Part shown: positions 35,723-44,971 of the stretch, one piece after another
How the letters are laid out: the number at the start of each line of letters is the position of its first letter
Position numbering within the stretch: position 1 is the stretch's first letter
DNA from: Candidatus Bathyarchaeota archaeon
Lineage (GTDB): Archaea > Thermoproteota > Bathyarchaeia > Bathyarchaeales > SOJC01
Reading direction: 5' to 3'
Assembly: GCA_029882535.1 (NCBI GenBank)
Contig: JAOUKM010000002.1
Coordinates: 62,001-126,000, forward strand
DNA length: 64,000 nucleotides
Program-made: the position numbers and the translations under genes
The notes under the pieces: generated by a model
Databases searched by the model: none
Seen by the model: the letters and a program-made list of their open reading frames with translations, nothing else
What the model was told of the DNA's origin: nothing

Positions 35723-36391
35723 TCATGTTTTATGTAGCTGGGTTTGTTTCATTTTTGCGTCTGTTTTAGCAGTTTTTGCGGGCTTCCAAGAGCGACGTAC
35801 AAAATCTGGGTATGCACCATATTTTTTCACTAAAGTTTCAAGGAAAGCCATGGTTTTAGGGTTTGCCATGTAGCCGCTTCCAAAGTCACCATGTTGAGCT
35901 TTTAGTTCGTCTATGCTGCGGTCTCTTTCAACTTTGGCGATTATGGAAGCAGCAGAGACCACTGGGTAGTTTTTGTCTGCTTTATGTTCTGATACCACTT
36001 GCACTTGAAAAGAGAGGCACTCTGTGATGTGCTGTTTGTAGCGGTCGGGTAAGACGTCAGAAGCGTCGACGATTGCAATGTCAGGTCTAAGCGCCTCGAT
36101 TACTTTTGCCATGGTTTTGGCTTCTAGACGGTTAAGCTTGTGTAGCTTTCTTCGACTGTTGACTGCTCTGTCGATTTCAGATGGAGAAAGCTTGATGACG
36201 TATGTGTCTATGGCAACCTGTTCAATTTCTTTGGCTAGTTGTTCCCGTCGGTGACGTGACAAAAGTTTGCTGTCTTTCACTCCAAGCTCAAAAAGTTTAG
36301 GCTCGCTTCTTTCATCTATTAAAACTCCTGCAATAACTAGGGGACCGATAACACAGCCGCGGCCTGCTTCATCTACGCCTAATATTTGCAT
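35723..36391 (-). CDS. rnhB: Ribonuclease HII
   Basis: A 222-residue enzyme removing RNA from RNA-DNA hybrids. The catalytic motif VDEAGRG lies at the start, and further acids are in IVDASDV and the SIIAKVERD segment. ATG 36391 puts the motif five residues from the N-terminus as in archaeal homologues; a longer frame reaches 36445 and would overlap the NTPase gene. It follows that gene on the same strand. Confidence 0.93.
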   Translation of the reverse strand: MQILGVDEAGRGCVIGPLVIAGVLIDERSEPKLFELGVKDSKLLSRHRREQLAKEIEQVAIDTYVIKLSPSEIDRAVNSRRKLHKLNRLEAKTMAKVIEALRPDIAIVDASDVLPDRYKQHITECLSFQVQVVSEHKADKNYPVVSAASIIAKVERDRSIDELKAQHGDFGSGYMANPKTMAFLETLVKKYGAYPDFVRRSWKPAKTAKTDAKMKQTQLHKT

Positions 36392-36413
36392 ATAGACCGT
36401 CTTCACACAGTCT

Positions 36414-36953
36414 TTATCTACTAAACTTAATAATTTTATCAACAATCAAAGTTGGAAGCTGGTCTCTATTTTCTTGAGTAACTTCAATTATGTCCGCGTC
36501 ATTTCTTGACTTGATTTGTTTAACAAGATGATGTTGGGCGTGGTAATGAATTGTACCAAGCACTGGTTTAGAGCTGTTAATTGCTTTTTGCCCTGCCTCC
36601 TTGAAAGCTTGGGAGAATAACTCCATGGGGCCAATTTCGTCAATCAGCACTATGTCTGCGTCTTTTAGGGCGTTCAGTATGGATGTGGCACCTATCGAGT
36701 TAAGGCTGTCAAGGTTGACTCGATATTTGCCGATTCGAGGACCTACGGGTTGACGAGTGTGTGCGAGCCATCCTTTTCTGCCCGATGCGTAGTCGCGGAT
36801 TTCGAAGCCTACTCGAATGCCTCTTTCTAGAATTTCTTGACTGGTCATGCCGCCTAGTTTGTAGCCTTTTGCTCTTAGTTTCTCTACGGCTCTAAGCAAT
36901 ACAGTTGTTTTTCCTGTTCTTGGAGGACCAGTTATGAATGTGAGTCGTTTCAT
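36414..36953 (-). CDS. THEP1-type nucleoside-triphosphatase
   Basis: A 179-residue P-loop NTPase of the THEP1 family. Walker A is TGPPRTGKTT at residues 8-17, and Walker B is VLIDEIGPMELFS near residue 105, with the family's GPMEL signature. It hydrolyses nucleoside triphosphates in vitro; its cellular role is unclear. It diverges from trm1 and precedes rnhB. Confidence 0.9.
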   Translation of the reverse strand: MKRLTFITGPPRTGKTTVLLRAVEKLRAKGYKLGGMTSQEILERGIRVGFEIRDYASGRKGWLAHTRQPVGPRIGKYRVNLDSLNSIGATSILNALKDADIVLIDEIGPMELFSQAFKEAGQKAINSSKPVLGTIHYHAQHHLVKQIKSRNDADIIEVTQENRDQLPTLIVDKIIKFSR

Positions 36954-36988
36954 CTTGTTTTCATCATATGTTTGTGAATTGTTTTTAA

Positions 36989-38224
36989 GTGTTGGAGACT
37001 AACGTGTTTTCTGGTCGAGTGACGAGGTTGAGTTTTTCTTTTCCTACAGAGGCTGTTGTTGAGGGCATGGTTGAGGTTGTTGTGCCAAGGCTTGCGGCAT
37101 TTGTGGAGAAGCCCTCAGATTATGCGCCTTCGAAAGCGCCTGTGTTTTACAATCCTGTAATGGAGCTGAATCGTGATTTGGCGGTTTTAGCATTGCAGGC
37201 TTTTCAACGACTTATTGGACGCGAGTTGACTGTTTGTGAGCCATTGGCTGGCTGCGGGATTCGGGGGATAAGGTTGGCAAGTGAAGTTGATAGCGTGGGA
37301 AAGGTAGTTGTTAACGACATTAATGGTGAAGCCAGTCGATTGGCGAAGTTTAACGTTGAGAAGAACAGGTTGGTGGGCAAGGTTGATGTGGAGAATGAGG
37401 ACGCCAATTTTTTGCTTAGTCGTTTTGCAGCACCTAGAAAACGATTTGACTACGTTGACATTGATCCTTTTGGCTCGCCGATGCCCTTTGTAGACTCCGC
37501 GTTGAGAGCCATGCGAAGAGGTGGGTTGTTAGCGTTAACCGCTACCGACTTAGCTCCTTTGTGCGGCGTACATCCTAAAGCCTGCGTGCGAAAGTATGGT
37601 GGAAGACCGTTGCGAACTGAGTATTGTCACGAGTTGGCTGTGCGTCTGTTGGCTGGGGCTTTGGCAAAGACTGCGGCTAAATATGATGTTGGCGTTAAAG
37701 TTATGTTTAGTCACAGCTCGGAGCATTACATTAGGCTTTACGCTGCGGCTGACTATGGAGCCAAAAAAGCAGATGACAGCCTCAAGAACATGGGTTATAT
37801 CACTCATTGCTTTGCCTGCTTTCACAGAGAAGCATCAGCTGGAATGTTCCATTGCAAGAAAGAGATGTGCCTAGAATGTGGCAACAAGATGAGCATCGCA
37901 GGCCCCCTCTGGATAGGCAAAATCGTCAACGAAGATTTTGTTGCTTATATGGAAAGAGAAGCAAAGATTAAAGATTTTAGGCAGAAAAAGAAGATTCGTA
38001 GACTTTTGGCTCTAACGAGAGAAGAGACAAATGCGCCTATCACATATTATATGGTGGACAAGATTTGTGACAAACTTGGTTTACCTGTCCCATCAATAAA
38101 AAGAGTAGTTGCAGAGCTAGAGAAGGCAGGGCACAAAGTAGTTTTAACTCATTTTAAAACCCACGGACTCAAAACAGATGCGTCAGCTAGGGTAGTCAAA
38201 GAAACAATTATTAAGATATGTTGA
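36989..38224 (+). CDS. trm1: tRNA (guanine26-N2)-dimethyltransferase
   Basis: A 411-residue SAM enzyme methylating G26 of tRNA. Characteristic segments are AFVEKPSDYAPSKAPVFYNP, the SAM-site CEPLAGCGIRGIRLA, and the catalytic DIDPFGSPMPFVDSAL. A cysteine cluster (CFACF, HCKKEMCLECG) in the C-terminal domain probably binds zinc. The GTG at 36989 gives the full N-terminus; GTG 37004 is an alternative. Confidence 0.95.
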   Translation: MLETNVFSGRVTRLSFSFPTEAVVEGMVEVVVPRLAAFVEKPSDYAPSKAPVFYNPVMELNRDLAVLALQAFQRLIGRELTVCEPLAGCGIRGIRLASEVDSVGKVVVNDINGEASRLAKFNVEKNRLVGKVDVENEDANFLLSRFAAPRKRFDYVDIDPFGSPMPFVDSALRAMRRGGLLALTATDLAPLCGVHPKACVRKYGGRPLRTEYCHELAVRLLAGALAKTAAKYDVGVKVMFSHSSEHYIRLYAAADYGAKKADDSLKNMGYITHCFACFHREASAGMFHCKKEMCLECGNKMSIAGPLWIGKIVNEDFVAYMEREAKIKDFRQKKKIRRLLALTREETNAPITYYMVDKICDKLGLPVPSIKRVVAELEKAGHKVVLTHFKTHGLKTDASARVVKETIIKIC

Positions 38225-38406
38225 GCTGCATCTTTAGTTAATGCATCTAGTACTTGGGGCTTTGTTTCTCCTTATTTTCTTCCATTATCCCTTTAATTTC
38301 TGTCCGAACCACAAAGACACTTTTTCCCCTTCAATTTGAGTTTTCTTTGTTTGAGTTAAGTTCTTATGCCTTTTCAACCGTTAGGTAGCTTTTGAAGTGT
38401 CAAACA

Positions 38407-39681
38407 ATGAGTAAAACTTCCACGTTCACAGGCTTCTACAAGCTACCGATAGAAGAACGCCTTCGAGTAGTTAAAGAATTTGCCAACTTAACAGACGACG
38501 AAATAAATTTGCTCAAGAACACTGGTGCACTGCCTCTAGAGTTTGCCGACCGCATGATAGAAAACGTCGTCGGCGCCTTCCCTGTTCCCCTAGGCATAGC
38601 TGTCAACTTTCTCATCAACAAACGAGACTACCTTATCCCCATGGCAATAGAGGAACCCTCCGTCGTAGCGGCGGCAAGCTACGCCGCAAAAATGGCACGC
38701 GAAAGCGGAGGATTCCACACTAGCAGCACATCACCTATTATGATAGGTCAAATCCAAGCGGTAGGCATTAAAGACCCACACCGCGCTCGCATGGCAGTCT
38801 ACACTTACAAAGAAGAGATTCTCGAAAAAGCCAACGAACAAGACCCGGTTCTCGTCTCTGTAGGCGGCGGGGCTAAAGATTTAGACGCAAAAATAATCCA
38901 CACTCCAACTGGTCCTATGCTCATAACTGAGCTTCACGTTGACTGCCGAGACGCTATGGGCGCCAACGCGGTTAACACCATGGCAGAAGCGGTTGCTCCA
39001 ATGATAGAAAGGGTAACCGGCGGCCGTGTCTACCTACGCATCATCAGCAACCTCGCCACTAAACGCTTGGCTCGAGCGCACGCAACTTTTCCCAAAGAAG
39101 CGGTGGGCGGAGAAGAGATTGTAGACGGCATAGTTCAGGCTTACCAATTCGCAGCCGCAGACCCCTACCGCGCAGCGACGCACAACAAAGGCATTCTCAA
39201 CGGCGCAATTGCTGTTGTCATCGCCACATGCAACGACCACCGCGCCATAGAAGCAGGTGCCCACGCTTATGCCGCCCGTACAGGCCATTACACAGCGCTA
39301 TCGTCATGGGAAAAAGGCAAAGATGGAGACTTAGTGGGTTCGCTTGAAATGCCTATGGCAATTGGCACAATCGGAGGCGCCGTGCGCACCCACCCAATCG
39401 CCAAAATCGCACTCAAAATTCTAGGCGTAAAATCAGCTAACGAACTCGCTGAAGTCATAACCGCAGTGGGCTTGGCTCAAAACCTAGGCGCCCTCCGCGC
39501 TCTGACACATGAAGGCATCCAACGAGGCCACATGCGACTGCACGCCCGAAACATAGCAATCGCAGCAGGCGCCACCGATAAACTCGTTGACATCGTAAGC
39601 GAACAAATGGTAAAGGAACGCAAAATACGCATGGACAGAGCCAAAGAAATCCTTGAACAGTACCGGAAGACCAACCTATGA
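38407..39681 (+). CDS. hmgA: Hydroxymethylglutaryl-CoA reductase, class II type
   Basis: A 424-residue enzyme making mevalonate from HMG-CoA. The sequence follows the class II (bacterial, Pseudomonas mevalonii-like) form: ENVVGAFPVPLGIAVNF, MAIEEPSVVAAASYAAKMA, VDCRDAMGANAVNTMAE, GTIGGAVRTHP, and the C-terminal histidine in GHMRLHARNIA. Most archaea use class I; class II occurs in Archaeoglobus, Thermoplasmatales and some others. ATG 38407 was chosen; TTG 38392 is in frame. The stop overlaps the prs ATG (ATGA). Confidence 0.93.
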   Translation: MSKTSTFTGFYKLPIEERLRVVKEFANLTDDEINLLKNTGALPLEFADRMIENVVGAFPVPLGIAVNFLINKRDYLIPMAIEEPSVVAAASYAAKMARESGGFHTSSTSPIMIGQIQAVGIKDPHRARMAVYTYKEEILEKANEQDPVLVSVGGGAKDLDAKIIHTPTGPMLITELHVDCRDAMGANAVNTMAEAVAPMIERVTGGRVYLRIISNLATKRLARAHATFPKEAVGGEEIVDGIVQAYQFAAADPYRAATHNKGILNGAIAVVIATCNDHRAIEAGAHAYAARTGHYTALSSWEKGKDGDLVGSLEMPMAIGTIGGAVRTHPIAKIALKILGVKSANELAEVITAVGLAQNLGALRALTHEGIQRGHMRLHARNIAIAAGATDKLVDIVSEQMVKERKIRMDRAKEILEQYRKTNL

Positions 39682-40547
39682 TAATCCTGCCTGGTCCGGC
39701 AAGCAAAGACTTAGCGAACAGTCTTGCCACGGAGTTGAAAGCTAGACTAGTTCCTGTTTTTTTCAAGAAATTTCCAGATGGTGAAAGCTACATACGCATT
39801 GACGGCGACGTACAAGAAGAAGACGTTGTAATCGTTCAAACCACGAGTCCACCTCAAGATGCACGAATGATGCAGCTCTTTTTGTTGGCATCCGCAGCCA
39901 AAAATCAAGACGCCAAAAGAATCAGGGCGGTGGTGCCCTACTTTGCGTACAGTCGCCAAGACAAAGTGTTCCTCCCTGGCGAAGCTTTCAGCGCTAAGAC
40001 TGTCGTTGGCGTACTCAAAACATGCGGAGTCACTCAAATAATCACTGTTAACGCTCATAACTCCGCGGCTTTAGAAGGCTTCACCGTTCCCGTGAAAGAC
40101 CTTTCAGCCATTCCCCTGTTGGCGGAATATTTCAGAGACCAAGGCTTTAAGGGTGCGGTCTCGCTATCAATGGGCAAGAAAGGCTTAGCCACAGCGAAAG
40201 AAGCTGCCGACGTGCTCAAGGGCGGATATGATTACGTTCTAACTCGAAGAGACCGCCACACGGGAAAAGTCAGCATCGAAGAGAAACCTCTTGAAGTGAA
40301 AGGCAAAGTTGCGATTTTCTTCGATGACATAATAAGCAGCGGCGGAACAATGATGAAAGCAGTTGCCCACGCAAAGAATCAAGGAGCAACAAAAGTGTAT
40401 GCTGCTTGTGTGCATCCTATCTTAATAGCCAACGCTAAGGAAAAAATAATACAAAGCGGAGCTGACGAAGTTGTGGGCACCGACAGCGTTCCAAGCCCTG
40501 TAAGCGGCGTTTCCGTGGCGCCCATAATTGCTGAGGCTCTGATCTAG
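39678..40547 (+). CDS. prs: Ribose-phosphate pyrophosphokinase
   Basis: A 289-residue PRPP synthetase. Visible are KKFPDGESYIRI, the ATP-binding YFAYSRQDK, the catalytic lysine/arginine region TRRDRHTGKV, and the PRPP-binding loop FFDDIISSGGTM. The short length matches archaeal forms. It supplies PRPP for purine, pyrimidine and histidine synthesis. It is translationally coupled to hmgA through ATGA. Confidence 0.95.
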   Translation: MIILPGPASKDLANSLATELKARLVPVFFKKFPDGESYIRIDGDVQEEDVVIVQTTSPPQDARMMQLFLLASAAKNQDAKRIRAVVPYFAYSRQDKVFLPGEAFSAKTVVGVLKTCGVTQIITVNAHNSAALEGFTVPVKDLSAIPLLAEYFRDQGFKGAVSLSMGKKGLATAKEAADVLKGGYDYVLTRRDRHTGKVSIEEKPLEVKGKVAIFFDDIISSGGTMMKAVAHAKNQGATKVYAACVHPILIANAKEKIIQSGADEVVGTDSVPSPVSGVSVAPIIAEALI

Positions 40548-40562
40548 TAAGGAGCCTAAACA

Positions 40563-41603
40563 TTGGTGCCCAAGCTTTTCTTTCTTCTCTCAGGCGAGCA
40601 TAAAACCCTGCCATTCGCAGAACTTAAAGCAATTCTGGAAACTGAAGATATACCTTATAAAGAGTTGCAAACGTTATCACAGGTTCTGCGGCTGAACACA
40701 ACTGTTGATGCAGTTGAACCTGTTAGAGGAAGAGCTGCATTGACGCGAATTTGTTGTCAAGAACTATTCTATTGTCAAGCTTCTTTTGCAGAAATCGTGA
40801 GAGCTATGCAGTCTGTCTCGCTAGATAATTTTCTTCAGCAAAGTGAAAGCTTTGTTGTGCGTGTTCGACGGGTGGGCGAGGCGGCGCGAAATTTGATCAG
40901 TATGGATTTAGAACGGAAACTCGGCGAGCTCGTCTTAAACAAGGTCAAGGGGGCAAAGGTTAACATTAAACAGCCAAAGAAAACTTTCTTCGGAACATTA
41001 ACCGATAGCAGCTTTCTTTTCGGGTTGAAACTTGCAGAAATTGCACCCACTCCTTTCATGCAGAGGCGCCCCAGGAAACGTCCCTTTTTCCACCCTTCAG
41101 CAATGCCAGCGAAGTTGGCGAGGTGCATGGTCAATTTAGCCATGCCTAAAAGGGGTGATTTAGTTCTAGACCCTTTCTGCGGCACGGGCAGTTTTCTTAT
41201 AGAAGCTGGTTTGTTGGGTTGTCGGGTGTTGGGTTTTGATGCTAAGAGGCGTATGGTTAGGGGGAGCTCGCGGAATCTGAGGTTCTTTAATGTAGAATTT
41301 GAGGGTTTAGGGGTTGCTGACGCTAAGCATTTGCCGTTAATGAAATTTGACTGTATAGTTACAGATCCGCCGTATGGTCGTTCAGCGTCTACATTGGGAT
41401 ATACGACTAGGCAGATTATTCAGGATTTCCTAGTAATGTCCGGTGATAGGGTGGCGAAAGGACAACGTATTTGCACAGCAGCTCCAAAAACGGTTCACAT
41501 AAGTGAGATAGCTGAAACCTTAGGTTTTAAACATGTTCAGTCCCACTTCGTTTATGTACACCGAAGTCTCACTAGAGAAATTGTAGTGTTGGAGAAAGCG
41601 TAG
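40563..41603 (+). CDS. tRNA (guanine10-N2)-methyltransferase, THUMP type
   Basis: A 346-residue protein of the archaeal Trm11/Trm-G10 family. An N-terminal THUMP-like RNA-binding domain covers about residues 1-160. The methyltransferase domain has DPFCGTGSFLIEAGLLG and the amino-methylation motif TDPPYGRS. TTG 40563 has AAGGAG 8 nt upstream. Its stop abuts the ATG of the RNase Z gene. Confidence 0.88.
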   Translation: MVPKLFFLLSGEHKTLPFAELKAILETEDIPYKELQTLSQVLRLNTTVDAVEPVRGRAALTRICCQELFYCQASFAEIVRAMQSVSLDNFLQQSESFVVRVRRVGEAARNLISMDLERKLGELVLNKVKGAKVNIKQPKKTFFGTLTDSSFLFGLKLAEIAPTPFMQRRPRKRPFFHPSAMPAKLARCMVNLAMPKRGDLVLDPFCGTGSFLIEAGLLGCRVLGFDAKRRMVRGSSRNLRFFNVEFEGLGVADAKHLPLMKFDCIVTDPPYGRSASTLGYTTRQIIQDFLVMSGDRVAKGQRICTAAPKTVHISEIAETLGFKHVQSHFVYVHRSLTREIVVLEKA

Positions 41604-42530
41604 ATGAGTCTGCAAGTGATTTTTCTCGGAACGGCTGGCAGCATACCCACATCTAAGCGATCGTTGCCAGCTGTCGCAATCCGGAGAAAGGGCGAGTTAA
41701 TTCTCTTCGACTGTGGCGAGGGGGTTCAACGGCAAATGGTAAAGGCGGGTTTGGGCTTTAACAGGAAAATGAAGGTGTTAATAACTCACATGCACGGCGA
41801 CCACATGCTTGGCTTACCTGGCATGATCCAGACAATGTCGTTGCTAGGCCGTACAAGGAAGTTGGAAATTTACGGACCAGTGGGCTTGGAAGACTTCGTT
41901 AAAGTTATTGAAAAGACTGTGCAGTTTGCTCTTACGTTTCCTCTTGAGATAGCTGAGATTGAAGGTGAAGGGCTTATCTCTGAAGAGAAAGAGTATGAGG
42001 TATATGCAGCATGTGCAAGCCATGTGACTCCCGCATTTGCTTACAACCTTGTTGAAAAGCCGCGTCTAGGCAAGTTCTATCCAGAAAAAGCCAAAGCATT
42101 AGGCATTCCTGAAGGAGTACTGTGGTCGAAGCTTCAGCATGGGTCAGCCGTAAAGTTGCCAAACGGAAAAGTTGTCGAACCTGAGAAAGTGGTTGATCCA
42201 AAAAGACCGGGAAGGAAAATCGTCTATACTGGAGACAGTAGGTCTTCAAAGTCTCTTGTGGAGTTGGCTAAAAATGCCGATCTGCTTATCCACGACTGCA
42301 CATTTGATGATGAACTTGCAGAAAGAGCCGAGGAAGATGGGCATTCTACACCGAGCCAAGCAGCGAAAACAGCAAAAAAAGCAAAGGCAAAACGGCTAAT
42401 TTTAACGCATATCAGCGCACGTTATAAAAAGCCCGATCTGTTGTTAAACCAAGCTAGGAAAGGCTTTTCAAATGTTGATGTGGCTGAAGACTTTATGAAG
42501 ATTGATTTGCCACTACTTGATGTCAAGTGA
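41604..42530 (+). CDS. rnz: Ribonuclease Z
   Basis: A 308-residue MBL-fold endonuclease trimming tRNA 3' ends. The start MSLQVIFLGTAGSIPTS and metal motif THMHGDHMLGLPG are characteristic. Further ligands are in YTGDSR and the final LTHISARY. It directly follows the tRNA methyltransferase gene, grouping two tRNA maturation steps. It ends overlapping the opposite-strand TIM-barrel gene by 8 nt. Confidence 0.95.
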   Translation: MSLQVIFLGTAGSIPTSKRSLPAVAIRRKGELILFDCGEGVQRQMVKAGLGFNRKMKVLITHMHGDHMLGLPGMIQTMSLLGRTRKLEIYGPVGLEDFVKVIEKTVQFALTFPLEIAEIEGEGLISEEKEYEVYAACASHVTPAFAYNLVEKPRLGKFYPEKAKALGIPEGVLWSKLQHGSAVKLPNGKVVEPEKVVDPKRPGRKIVYTGDSRSSKSLVELAKNADLLIHDCTFDDELAERAEEDGHSTPSQAAKTAKKAKAKRLILTHISARYKKPDLLLNQARKGFSNVDVAEDFMKIDLPLLDVK

Positions 42531-43305
42531 AAAGTTTTTGCAGCGTTGCTATGCTTTCTTTTATGTTGTAGTAGGATTCCACCATTACAATTCCTTCAAA
42601 CCTCATCTTTTTGATGTCTGCTGCGAATTGTTGCCAATTCACAGCGCCACTGTCAACTCCTAGGTGCAAGTCTCGTTTTCCATCGTTGTCGTGTGCGTGG
42701 ACATGAACAATCTTCTCGCCGAAAGCTTCTATAAAAGCGTGGGTTTGACCGTTTATGTTCGAGTGCCCCACATCTAATACTAAGCCTATGTCTTCGCCAA
42801 GCTTGTTAAAAAAAAGGGAAAACTGCTCAACATTTGCCACCAAGAACCCAAACTGCTCAGGAACGTTTTCAATTGCAATCTTCACCCCATGTTTTCTAGA
42901 CAGTTTAAGTAGTTTCTGCACCGATTCAATGTTTGTTTTCCAGTCCACGCCGGGATAAAAACCACTTATACCTGTCCGCAAACCTGGATGGAACACCATG
43001 AGGCAACATTCAAGTTGTCGTGTAAAAGTCATAGACTTTTCGAGTCGTTTAAGAAAGAAATTACGCATGTCTTCTGCTGGTGCGGCAATGTTGATGTTTG
43101 CGAAGGGTGCATGCAACGTATATGCTAAGCCTTGTGATTCACCGATTTCTTTAAGCTTCTTCACCCGCTCTTGGTCGAGTCTGTGCCAGCCATCGTCAAT
43201 CAATTCCACATAGTTTACTGTAACCTCTTGCAGTCTCTGGCAAAGGCTGGAAAACGGTTCGCCTAAACAATGCAGCATAGACAAGCCGATGTCAGCTTTA
43301 GCCAT
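42523..43305 (-). CDS. Xylose isomerase-like TIM-barrel protein (sugar phosphate isomerase/endonuclease IV fold)
   Basis: A 260-residue TIM-barrel protein. Metal-binding signatures are AIENVPEQF (glutamate), VLDVGHSNIN (aspartate and histidine), HVHAHDNDGKRDLHLG and the final VMVESYYN (glutamate). This set is shared by sugar isomerases/epimerases and endonuclease IV. The LHLGxGxVNW-type segment is common in sugar isomerase-like archaeal proteins. The substrate cannot be assigned. Confidence 0.8.
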   Translation of the reverse strand: MAKADIGLSMLHCLGEPFSSLCQRLQEVTVNYVELIDDGWHRLDQERVKKLKEIGESQGLAYTLHAPFANINIAAPAEDMRNFFLKRLEKSMTFTRQLECCLMVFHPGLRTGISGFYPGVDWKTNIESVQKLLKLSRKHGVKIAIENVPEQFGFLVANVEQFSLFFNKLGEDIGLVLDVGHSNINGQTHAFIEAFGEKIVHVHAHDNDGKRDLHLGVDSGAVNWQQFAADIKKMRFEGIVMVESYYNIKESIATLQKLFT

Positions 43306-43347
43306 AATGGGTGTCTCACTACTAGATAAGTGTCACACCTTTCCGTT

Positions 43348-43749
43348 TTATACGGTTCTGGGTGCAAGCCAATCAATAAGTTTCACTGGGTTATTGCATT
43401 TGATCTTAACTTTTATCGGTCCAAGAGGGCTTTCTGCAACTGGGTCACAGAAGGACACATGCCCCGCGTAGGCAACTTGTTTGTTCAAACAGAACGAAAT
43501 AGTGTTCTCCTTTAAGCCCTGAAACAAGACGCCTCGTGCGGCATCTCGAATGCGTTCTCTGCGTAGAAGATAGCCAAACTTGGACAAACCTTCCACATCT
43601 TTAGCTCGGGCTAAGAGCAAGCAGCCTCTACGCTGAGGCTTCTCTTCAAGTGGTAAACCGCCAAAAATGTTTTCTACAGCCTGTCGAACTTTTGCCACAT
43701 CTTCAGTAGGATTAACTTCCACTTTTACTTGCACGCTTACTTCGTCCAC
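43348..43749 (-). CDS. UPF0201 family protein
   Basis: A 133-residue archaeal conserved protein. The start VKVEVNPTEDVAKVRQAVEN, the segment LRRERIRDAARGVL and the LNKQVAYAGHVSF motif identify UPF0201. The fold of the family resembles RNA-binding proteins, and no function is established. GTG 43749 overlaps the UPF0200 gene by 38 nt. The two families are neighbours or fused in other archaea, which supports the pairing. Confidence 0.85.
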   Translation of the reverse strand: MDEVSVQVKVEVNPTEDVAKVRQAVENIFGGLPLEEKPQRRGCLLLARAKDVEGLSKFGYLLRRERIRDAARGVLFQGLKENTISFCLNKQVAYAGHVSFCDPVAESPLGPIKVKIKCNNPVKLIDWLAPRTV

Positions 43750-44299
43750 TTTTAGTCACGTTCTCCAAAAACTTTACCACTTCTCTTTTAAGCTCCGCTC
43801 TTTTTCCTTCATTCACTATCATCACATCCGCAGAAGCAATAACGCTGCCAAGCCCAATATGAAGCTCTCGCCAATCCCGCTCCAAAAAAGTTTCCCAACA
43901 GGCGGGATCATCGCTCCGTTTACGTCTAAAGAGCCTTTTGAACCTTGTTTCAGGCGAGGAGTGAATGGCTAGGAGTTTGAACCTTGAAAAACGCTTTTTG
44001 AATTCGTCTGCTTCGTATATGCTGCGAATGCCATCAATAATGACAACTTTGTTCTTCATTTTTTCAATCTTAGGGACGCAGCGTTTCGCCACTACTGCAG
44101 GTCCGCCTTCTTGACGCAGTTTCAGCATCACTTTACCCACATTTTCGGGCGTCGGCTCTAAATTTCGACGTTTAGTTTCTTTCCTCACCTCATCACCCAT
44201 GACAACAATACCGCAGCCCATCTTCTTAGCAACTTCAACTACTGTTGCTTTTCCAGAGCCCGGCATTCCTGCAACTCCAACAACAACTTTGTTCTTCAT
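43712..44299 (-). CDS. UPF0200 P-loop nucleotide kinase-like protein
   Basis: A 195-residue P-loop protein related to dephospho-CoA and adenylate kinases. Walker A is GVAGMPGSGKATV. The segment VVMGDEVRKETKRR and the lid-like RLFRRKRSDDP are typical of archaeal UPF0200. The substrate is unknown. It overlaps the UPF0201 gene and diverges from thpR. Confidence 0.87.
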   Translation of the reverse strand: MKNKVVVGVAGMPGSGKATVVEVAKKMGCGIVVMGDEVRKETKRRNLEPTPENVGKVMLKLRQEGGPAVVAKRCVPKIEKMKNKVVIIDGIRSIYEADEFKKRFSRFKLLAIHSSPETRFKRLFRRKRSDDPACWETFLERDWRELHIGLGSVIASADVMIVNEGKRAELKREVVKFLENVTKSGRSKRASKSGS

Positions 44300-44389
44300 A
44301 ATTTATACGCCCACTGTCCTAGCTTCATCTTTTAGGTTAAAAGTTCTTATAAATGGTTTATACTGAAACTATGAGAGGAAGGACTTAAG

Positions 44390-44959
44390 ATGCCAGAACC
44401 CATTCGAAGCTTTATTGCTTTTGACATTACCAGCGAAGAAATTTTGAAGCGCTTATCTGAAGCCCAAGAAAAGCTTGTAAAAACTGGCGCAGACTTCAAA
44501 TTGGTCAAACCGGAAAACATCCACATTACGATGCGATTTCTAGGAAATATACAGCCAAACATGGTTGACAGAATCCACAGCGAAATGGAAAAAGTGGCTT
44601 TTACGCCCTTCGACGTGGAGATTCGAGGAATAGGTGCTTTTCCAAATCTTAAATATACCCGTGTTGTTTGGGCAGGCATCCAAAAAGGCGCCGAGAAGCT
44701 TGAAGACATCTTTAACCAGTTGGAGCCCCGTCTTCAAGAGTTGGGGTTTAGGCCTGATAAGAAGGGTTTCAGTCTTCACATTACAATTGCAAGAATAAGA
44801 ACGGGCCGTAACAAGGCGGAGCTTATTCGTTGTGTAAACGAGTTAACAAGCTATGAGTTTGGAATTTTGAAAGTTAACTGTTTGAAACTTAAGAAAAGCG
44901 TCTTAACGCCTAAAGGTCCTATATACTCTACCTTGAAAGAGGTTTGCCGAGAGAAGTAA
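44390..44959 (+). CDS. thpR: RNA 2',3'-cyclic phosphodiesterase (LigT/ThpR family)
   Basis: A 189-residue 2H phosphoesterase. The two catalytic HxT motifs are HITMRF near residue 44 and HITIARI near residue 127. The family opens RNA 2',3'-cyclic phosphates. GGAAGGAC lies upstream of the ATG. It starts an operon with cca, a GNAT gene and the mvhGA hydrogenase genes. Sitting next to cca suggests a role in tRNA end repair. Confidence 0.92.
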   Translation: MPEPIRSFIAFDITSEEILKRLSEAQEKLVKTGADFKLVKPENIHITMRFLGNIQPNMVDRIHSEMEKVAFTPFDVEIRGIGAFPNLKYTRVVWAGIQKGAEKLEDIFNQLEPRLQELGFRPDKKGFSLHITIARIRTGRNKAELIRCVNELTSYEFGILKVNCLKLKKSVLTPKGPIYSTLKEVCREK

Positions 44960-44971
44960 AAGGCGTCTCTA